Source of the DNA: Hirsutella rhossiliensis
Lineage: Eukaryota; Ascomycota; Sordariomycetes; Hypocreales; Ophiocordycipitaceae
Length of the DNA stretch: 64,000 nucleotides
Direction of reading: 5' to 3'
NCBI RefSeq assembly: GCF_020360975.1
Contig: NW_025408676.1
Location: 186,001-250,000 of the forward strand
Both the position numbers and the translations under genes were made by a program. This document shows, piece by piece, positions 57,471-64,000 of the stretch. The notes below the pieces were generated by a model. That model did no database searches, had not been told where the DNA came from, and saw only the letters and a program-made list of their open reading frames with translations. Positions within the stretch are counted from its first letter, which is position 1; each line of letters starts with the position of its first letter.

Positions 57471-58083
57471 GGGGGGCGGGGGGTGTAAGTCGACCTATGG
57501 AGTGTTGTGGAGAAGCACGCACGCAGGCTGTGACTCACGCCGAACCCAAGCCGGCTCACCCGCGCAGGGATGTTGGTTGTTTGTTTCTTGTATATCCAGC
57601 TGTGGAATGGGAAAAGAATACCCGAAACCACATTCAGGACTCTGCTCAGAGGTAGTAGCTGTGACTCACCTCTACTTCGTGTAGGTGGTCCGGCTCATCT
57701 CCCCAGGGCTCTTATTAGCTTGGTTCTGACTCTACGGGCCTGTTGGCATCCCAAGGCTACAGGCATCAAGGTGCGATGCCTTTCTACTGAATCAGCACCC
57801 ATTTGATGACCTGACTCGACTGTTTAATAAACGTGACAGAGCCTGGAGTGTGCTGGCAGATAAAAAGGAGGGGGGCTCTCACACTTCGTCCCTCCCCATC
57901 CCTCCCCATCCCTCCTTATTGCCGGTTGTCCATCACCACTACTTTCCCCTCTGCCCCTCGACGGCCCCAGGGGAATAAAAACAAGTAATCACCACCGGGG
58001 CATCCATAGCCCTCTGATCACCCAGCCAGCCCGTCGCAGCGCCTCTCCGCCAACCAGGGGGAGGCGGCAAGGACCCTGAGCCC
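57471..58083. other. Intergenic and promoter of the bZIP gene
   Basis: Two AT-rich elements, GATAAAAAGG near 57860 and GGAATAAAAAC near 57972, precede the bZIP start. A repeated cctccccatc unit lies near 57892-57915. No ATG was seen between about 57860 and 58083, so no upstream open frame of the kind that controls GCN4/CPC1 is visible in the proximal leader. Confidence 0.45.
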
Positions 58084-58925
58084 ATGGACACCGCCGCGGG
58101 AACAACCGTCATCACACCTTCACAGCTGGGCCTGGCCTTTTTCCGACCCCAGCAGCGAAAGGAACCGGTGCCCCCCTGGTGAACCGCCGTGGCCGTGGTC
58201 ATCTGTGGCGGATGCCGATGATGACTGGCCGACCGCCGCGCGGCTGCCTGACCCTGTCAGTTCGTATCCTGAGGTTCCTGGGGGGGAGGGCGTGGTGATG
58301 CCGGAGACGTTTGGGCTGGGGGCTTGGGGTGTTGGCTTGGGGTTGATGGGTATGTTTATCTCTGGCGGCATTGAAGTGAATGTGTTTTTATGTCTGATTC
58401 AGGATCGTCTGCTCACCGCAAGTGTCTCCAGAAGATGTCCTGCGCCATGGTCAACAAAGCCATGGCCATATTGTCTCGGTCCAAGAAGAGACTGCCAGCG
58501 CCCAAGAAAGGACCGAACAAATCACCAATACCGCCCCCGATGCCATTCTTACAGCACCCCCTCCCCTTGTGTCGTACACGGCGCCCGAGCCATCCTCAAC
58601 CCCAACAGTCATGCCCCCCTCGTCCAGCACGGAGCTTGCCCGCCCCGCGCATAGTCCCCGGCGGCGGCAGAACACAACCCCCAGCCCTCGAGTCCCCGTC
58701 CTTGGCGGCTCACCCGCCCGCACCCCAGACGGCGACGACGCGGCCGCCAGGCGCCGGCGCAACACCCTGGCCGCACGCAAGTACCGCCAGCGGCGCCTCG
58801 ACCGCATCGCGGAACTGGAGCGCGCGCTGGGCGAGGTGACAGGCGAGCGCGACGAGCTGCGGCTTCGGCTGGCGCGGCGAGAGGCCGAGGTCGAGGCGCT
58901 GCGGGAGATGCTGGCGCATAGGTAG
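58084..58925 (+). CDS. bZIP transcription factor, GCN4/CPC1-type basic region
   Basis: Three exons, 58084-58178, 58261-58349 and 58423-58925 (introns 82 and 73 bases), give 228 residues. The C-terminus contains the basic region ARRRRNTLAARKYRQRRLDR (about 170-190), with the N-x2-A-A-x-K-Y-R-x-R pattern close to Gcn4/Cpc1, followed by a leucine zipper with heptad leucines to the last residue. The N-terminal about 165 residues are Pro/Ser/Thr-rich; a GLAFF segment in exon 1 and a Gly-rich exon 2 could act in activation. The length is similar to Cpc1 (about 240-270). Exons 1 and 2 rest on splice signals and frame only. A competing acceptor at 58401-58402 would put exon 3 in another frame that skips the bZIP. 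Nuclear regulator; orthology to the amino-acid starvation factor is possible but not shown. Confidence 0.72.
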
Positions 58926-61900
58926 TCGATGGAGCTTGGGTGGACGATTGCTTGTACAAAGGAAAAAACGCACCTGGTTTCTCATCACGTTTCTTTCATT
59001 TGTAGTGCTGCGCAACGAGTCAACATTTGCGTCGTTAGCCCGAGGTCTTTGTCCTCGCAACATGAAGAAGGGGCATATATGCGGTGAGCGGAGGTGAAGT
59101 GACCGAAACTGCTCAGACGATGTCGATCTCTTCCTTTGGTAGCTTGGAATAATATCTCATGGGTATGATGTCGTTCCTTGCTCGTCATCACCGCAGAGTG
59201 CCTTCTGGGCAATGTCTGTTTCCCCGTGCCGCTGCCGCTCCTCTCGATAAAGGGGGCGAGGAACTCACACATTTCACGCGCGTTTGCACAGATGCGATTC
59301 ATGTTTGCTTCGTGCTGCTTGTGCTCTACTGTTCAATCGATGAAGCTGCTACAGGGCGAAGCATTCAGTCATATATATACCGTTGGCACCCTCGTCTGCA
59401 CGCCCCGTGCCAGGGGAGGCATCACTGTTCATTCGTCGACTCATGATGCATCATCATTCGTGTCACACCAAGCGATCTTCCTCCCAAAGAACCGTAAGCG
59501 AGAATGAATCATCCTGACGCAGCAGCGTGCGCCGTCCGCCCACGGGCCTATGCTGCGAGAAGTGACGGGCGGTGCCGCCGCTTCAATTCCTTTTTTTGCG
59601 ACGTGAAGAAATCATGAGCTGTCACTCCCATTCGCTTGAAAAGGTTGGCCCGACTTGAACCTGGACTCTCCTCTACACCCGTGCTTTCGTCGTTCATTCT
59701 GTGCGACGGTCGAGCAAGTGTCACGTATTCGGACGTCAGACACGCCAAGCCGGGTGCAATGAGCCAGTATGAGTCATTTCCGCAACCACCCGAGTGCACG
59801 ACGCCCTGTCATTCCCCTGTGCCACGGAACAGGTATCAGGCTGGGCTCTTCTGTAGGGCATGTCACCCGGGCCTTCGGTCGGCGGGAAGGGACGGCCGCG
59901 ACCGATGTGGGGCCGCAGCGGTACACCGGATCCCGTGATTCCGCCGGCCCGTCCCCGCCTTCCGCGCCCCGAGAAACACCCGACTTTGGGGTTTACCAAG
60001 TCTTTTCCAGCAGCGCAGTTACACGTGCCTGGTGCAACGATCCAGACCCGGCAGCTGCCGCCGCTGGAGAGGCTGACGCACGGGCAAGCCCAAGGTTTGG
60101 CCCGGCAGCGGGCGCGAGGTTAGACGCCCGCGGGCCCAACGGACATACCGAGGGGCCTCGGAGGGAGGGGTGTGCTGGTGAGACTAGCCTGGCTCACTCC
60201 TCCAGGCGGGGCCGCATGGTGTGAGTTCAAGGATGGACGGTGCTGCGTGGCCGCTTTGGCAGATTCGCAGTCAAACTCCGCGAGGAGGGTACCGAATGGG
60301 CGAGCGGGCGTGCGGGCGCTGGGGGGAAATGGGAAAATTGGAACGACCGTGGCGGATCCTTGACGCTGCTGCTGCTCGGAACTGTCACCACTTTTCCGTG
60401 GGCAGCGAGTGCTGACGCGTGCGGCGCGTCGAGCCAGCTGCCATGGTCCAAACCCATCTCCAAGGCGCCGGGGACGCTACTTGAGAATAGAGAGGCGCTG
60501 CACTGCACACGCACACGCACACGCACACGCACACGCACACGCACACGCACAAGCCACCCACCCACCCGTCAGCCTTGACTGACATCATCATGGGGATGGC
60601 GGTCTTGCCGTGTGTGCGCGTGGCTGAGTCCAGGCTTTGGCCTGCGCCATCGGGGAAAAGCATGCGGGGTGCATGGAATCGGTGCTCAAGCCCATGCCAA
60701 CTACCGTGATGCGCCTGAACAAGGAGGAGGAGTCGTGGACGTGTGCCAAAGACACGGCGCGGGCGCGTGTCCGTATTATCGGCAGGCCAGAAGTCTTCAA
60801 CAGCGAGCGAGGCAAACCATGGCAAAGGGGAGCGAGGGACAGTGAACAAGAGTACACACATTGGCCACTCTATTCTTGGGTGAGGGTATAAGATAAGACA
60901 GGTCTCTCTAGCCGGAGCGGTCCTACATTTAGTCGGGGCGGTAAGACTTGTTCAAGCCGAGCGAGGGAGCGAGGCTCGGTCCATGTCTCGGGATACGCAC
61001 TCGCATATAATAGACTCCACGTGCCCATGCTAGACACCCGTCTTCACGGCTGACTGGAACGCAGAACTTGGCTGGACTACAAATTCACGATTACATCTCG
61101 CCAAGTCGTTGGTAAACAAGCCAACGACCAACTAGCCGGCGCCCACTCTTCCGCTCGTCTCGTCGCCCTGTCAGCCCGCGTGTCGCAGTCGGCACCATCC
61201 AAGATGGAGGGCCTCTTGTCCCAGTCACCTGCTTACCTTGGGATAGTTAAAAGTACCTTGAGCGGCCATGTCGAAGCGTCATCATCTGCCAGAGCCACCG
61301 GCGACCGTCATCTGGCCTCCCCAGTCTTGGCCCTTGCTGACCTCCCCCGTTGCCGATTCGCCCTCGTGCTCCGCTTTGTTGGTTGGCCGGGTTTTTTGTT
61401 TACTGTAATTACTTCTTTTTTCGTTTCGTCCTTGGTAGGTATAGTGTCGCTGGTGCTCAGGCGCCCATCCATCCATCCATGCGTCCTTGCAATCAGGTCG
61501 TCGTTTGTTTAAAGTCTCTGGCCGCCGCCAACCTCTTTTCCGCCAATGAGCCGTCGTCGCACAAGATGCGGGAATGAAAAAGCGTAAAATAGAATCAAAA
61601 CAAAATAGAACAGCATGGGCAAACAAAGGAGATGGACGCCACCCTTGGCACTCTGACGGGGCCGCCCGCCTGGATCCCGGTTAACCGCATCCGGCGCAGT
61701 CGGGCTCGGCAGGTGATCGAGCCGCCCCCCCTTCTCCTCGCGTCCGTGGCGGCGGCGTGAGAGGGCGAGACTGCTGAAACACGACCAACCAGGCGGCTTC
61801 TCCGGTGCCTCGGTTTTCCTGTGGCGACCCTGCTGGGGGATCAGAGGGGTCCTCGGCGATGGAGGGGCTTTGCCTGAATAATACAAAGCAGGCCCAGGTT

Positions 61901-62205
61901 TACCAAAGAGTAAAGACCTCTTGTCTGCCTCCATCCCATTTCCTGGTGTCACCCGTGGCCGAGCCTGTTGGTGAAACCCTTCGTGTAAGTGCAAATGCTT
62001 GTGTCTTTTCCCTTTCCTGTCGTTACGAGCCTGGCACACACACGTGTGATGTCCAAGTTCAGCCCCATCTGACGCTTCATCAGCAATTGACTGGATGATG
62101 CGCTGCGGCAAATCCTGGCTGCCGGCTCCAGTTTATTAGGCGTCGTCGTCGCCTTCGGACTGCCGGATTACCTAATAAACACCGGGGAGACTTTCACCTC
62201 CTCCC
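58926..62205. other. Long intergenic region, no gene seen
   Basis: About 3.3 kb without a supported coding region on either strand; the longest frames are GC-driven and lack recognisable content. A hexanucleotide microsatellite at 60505-60552 is the only clear structure. The right end is pyrimidine-rich and probably the promoter of the CCCH gene, whose upstream region would then be very long. Confidence 0.45.
60505..60552. repeat. Hexanucleotide microsatellite (GCACAC)n
   Basis: Nearly eight perfect units of gcacac in a row, followed by a short cacc run. Intergenic. Confidence 0.85.
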
Positions 62206-62534
62206 CTCCCCCTCCCCCTCCTTTCTCTCTCTCTTTCTCCTTTTCTCCACCCGTCATGCTCAGCAGCGCCTGCGCCGCCGCCGCCGCCGCCGCCGCTACT
62301 TCTGCCGCCGCCGCCGCCGCCGCCGCCGCTGTGCCTCCTCCTCCGCCTCACCTTCGACCTCCTCTCACCACCACCGCCAGCACCACCACCACCACCACCA
62401 CCACAACAACTACTACACCTCTAACTTCTCCTCCTCCTCGACTTCTCCTCTCGCCGCCTCTTCCCTCTGCCACCAGACGGCGCTCGCCGCCGCCGCCGCC
62501 TCGACACCCGATCCCCGCCGCCTCCACGACGACG
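62206..62534 (+). repeat. Low-complexity leader or N-terminal extension of the CCCH gene
   Basis: Pyrimidine-rich tract (62190-62250), two GCC runs of about eight to nine units (62268-62330), an ACC run (62385-62400) and CCT/CCG runs. An ATG at 62256 opens a frame that stays open and in phase with the CCCH frame for 93 codons, which would give poly-Ala, poly-Thr and Pro-rich stretches. It may instead be untranslated leader. Confidence 0.6.
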
Positions 62535-64000
62535 ATGCCCGAGTTTCGCCACATGCGCAGCGGGAGCCTCAGCATCCCCGCTGCCGCTGCTGGCCCCGGC
62601 GCTGCCCAGATGATGGCCCGAAGTCCTCCCAGTGCGTCGTACCGCCTCGCGCCCGCCCTTGCCCCCGGCGAGCCCTCGATGCGCGACGCTCCCCAGCACC
62701 ACCTCAACCATCATCACCATCGTCATAACTTCCTCCTGCCCCACCGCCAGCTCCCTGTCCCGGACAACCACCACCATCACCAGCACCGCCGACGCAAGAG
62801 CCGCGAAGACCCAAGGCCAGACTCCGCTGACCGGCGTGCCGTCACAGATACCTCGCACGTCCCCTGCAAATTCTTCCGCCAGGGCGCATGCCAGGCCGGC
62901 AATGCCTGTCCCTTCAGCCACGACATTGGCGCCTCGGCCGAGACGGTCTGCAAATACTTTGCAAAGGTCAGTTCTCTCTTTCTCGCCAACACCCCTTCCG
63001 TCGTACTCGCCCACTTACTTACTCTTCTCTCCCAGGGCAACTGCAAATTCGGCCCCAAGTGCGCCAACGTCCACGTTCTCCCCGACGGCCGTCGCATCAA
63101 CTACGGCAAAAACGGCGTCACCATCGGCGCCGCGCCCGTAAACCTCGCCTCGAGGGCTTCTCCCGGCTCCGCCTCCCCGACCTCGGCCTCGGCCACCGCC
63201 TACAGCCACGGCGCCTCGGCCAGCGCCCTCACCTCGTCCCTCTACCAGTACCCGCCCGACGACCGCCATGTCTCCCAGCACCATGCCCACCACGGCCTCG
63301 ACAGTGCCATCCCCGCCGTCGACATGCCCTATTCCCACTCCAACTACGACTCCCCGCGCGACGACGACGCCGCTCGCCTCGGCTTCGGCCGCTCTCCTGT
63401 CAACGGCAAGGGCCTGTCGGTCCTCGACGCCCCCCTGCCCTCGTCGTTCGACTCCAACGGCATCTCCAACGCCGCCCGCTTCCCCTCGGCCCCATGGCCC
63501 TCTTCCGTCCCGTCCAAGTTTGGCCTCGACTCGCCCACCTTGTCTCTGAGCAGCGCTCGCGAGTCACCGCGCACCTCGGAGACGCTCAAGCTGCTGCACA
63601 CGTCGGCCTTTGGCTCCTCAGAGCACCTCGCCACCCCCACCGCCAGCAGCCCCCCCAACTCGCAGCCCGCCAACGGCGACGAGTACTTTGGCAAGCGAGC
63701 TATGCACTCGTCCAGGTACGCAAAGCCCAGGATGCTGAGCGCCAGCCTACCCAAGGCCGCCTCGGTCGACCGCGACTGGGAGGCTGGCTTTGCTTTTGGC
63801 GACGACGGCGACAATGTGCCCGAAAACTACGTACCCGAGAACCTGCAGGACCTTTTGACCCCCGCCGAAAAGGCCCGCCGTGGCTCCATGCGCGCCGACA
63901 GCGACCCCAGCGTCGACGGCCTATCCAAGTACGGCAGCCCCCTCGGCTCGAGCCCCAGCCGATGGGGCCCCCTCTTCCAGCGCCAAAAGGAGGAGGAGGA
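62535..64000 (+). CDS. CCCH zinc-finger protein with two fingers, cut by the window edge
   Basis: Partial at the 3' end. Two exons are seen, 62535-62966 and 63036 to the edge; the 69-base phase-0 intron (GTCAGT to CCCAG) has no in-frame stop. Counting from 62535, finger 1 is C111-x7-C119-x5-C125-x3-H129 and finger 2 is C139-x7-C147-x5-C153-x3-H157. The intron falls inside finger 2, so splicing is needed to form it. A His-rich stretch precedes the fingers and a Ser/Pro-rich, probably disordered region with likely phosphorylation sites follows (RTSETLKLL, PRMLSASLP, PENLQDLLTP). Tandem C-x7/8-C-x5-C-x3-H fingers usually bind AU-rich or other RNA; the pattern resembles fungal Lee1-like proteins. 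The start is uncertain: 62535 begins a plausible N-terminus, but an in-frame ATG at 62256 adds 93 low-complexity residues. Confidence 0.88.
   Translation, partial: MPEFRHMRSGSLSIPAAAAGPGAAQMMARSPPSASYRLAPALAPGEPSMRDAPQHHLNHHHHRHNFLLPHRQLPVPDNHHHHQHRRRKSREDPRPDSADRRAVTDTSHVPCKFFRQGACQAGNACPFSHDIGASAETVCKYFAKVSSLFLANTPSVVLAHLLTLLSQGNCKFGPKCANVHVLPDGRRINYGKNGVTIGAAPVNLASRASPGSASPTSASATAYSHGASASALTSSLYQYPPDDRHVSQHHAHHGLDSAIPAVDMPYSHSNYDSPRDDDAARLGFGRSPVNGKGLSVLDAPLPSSFDSNGISNAARFPSAPWPSSVPSKFGLDSPTLSLSSARESPRTSETLKLLHTSAFGSSEHLATPTASSPPNSQPANGDEYFGKRAMHSSRYAKPRMLSASLPKAASVDRDWEAGFAFGDDGDNVPENYVPENLQDLLTPAEKARRGSMRADSDPSVDGLSKYGSPLGSSPSRWGPLFQRQKEEE

Noticed and set aside
59562..59592. Short matches to rRNA signature sequences (gacgggcggtg and caattccttt)
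   Set aside because: In real small-subunit rRNA these sites are hundreds of bases apart; here they are adjacent and the flanks do not match rRNA.
59640..59720. Possible minus-strand tRNA around GGTTCAAGTC
   Set aside because: The T-stem does not pair and no cloverleaf could be drawn.
60505..60552. Considered as a CRISPR-like or regulatory repeat array
   Set aside because: It is a simple uninterrupted hexanucleotide microsatellite with no spacers.

Overview
The window looks like a filamentous ascomycete, most likely a GC-rich Sordariomycete of the Hypocreales type. The basis is gene structure: short introns of about 50-160 bases with GT-AG ends and CTAAC/CTGAC-like branch points, C/G-rich third codon positions, and fungal-type genes such as the GRAM-PH sterol glucosyltransferase, a short-loop Cdc7, Gna1 and a modular NRPS. 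The species is not identifiable by eye. Exon structures were worked out from splice signals and frame continuity and have not been checked against transcripts.

Left part, 1 to about 25 kb, looks accessory. It opens with the 3' part of a non-ribosomal peptide synthetase, (A)-T-E-C-A-T, that stops after a carrier domain without a release domain. Next is a three-exon gene for a 67-residue secreted peptide with a six-cysteine knottin pattern (7214-7559, minus), with a decayed tandem array of about 166-base units upstream. Then come an intronless flavoprotein dehydrogenase of bacterial type, a 71-residue hydrophilic protein with a GC-AG intron, a secreted phospholipase C-type phosphoesterase with seven exons, an N-terminally anchored multicopper oxidase with eight exons, an epoxide hydrolase and a secreted berberine-bridge-type FAD oxidase. 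Gaps between these genes run to about 1-2 kb.

Right part, about 25 kb to 64 kb, is mainly conserved housekeeping. In order: Mtf2-like mitochondrial RNA protein and CMR1 (divergent), a short phosphomannose isomerase-like protein, GNA1, a frameshifted RNase H pseudogene, ATG26, a complex I subunit (NDUFA13/GRIM-19), FCP1, condensin subunit 1, CDC7, ribosomal protein uL15 (yeast L28), CHL1, an NCS1 purine/cytosine permease, a GCN4-type bZIP factor, and a two-finger CCCH protein cut by the right edge.

Functional links: ATG26, GNA1 and the isomerase-like protein concern sterol and cell-wall sugar metabolism. CDC7, CHL1, condensin and CMR1 concern replication and chromosome maintenance. The oxidases, epoxide hydrolase and NRPS on the left could belong to one biosynthetic locus, but their spacing and mixed orientation make this only a suggestion. 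The most unusual item is the knottin gene.
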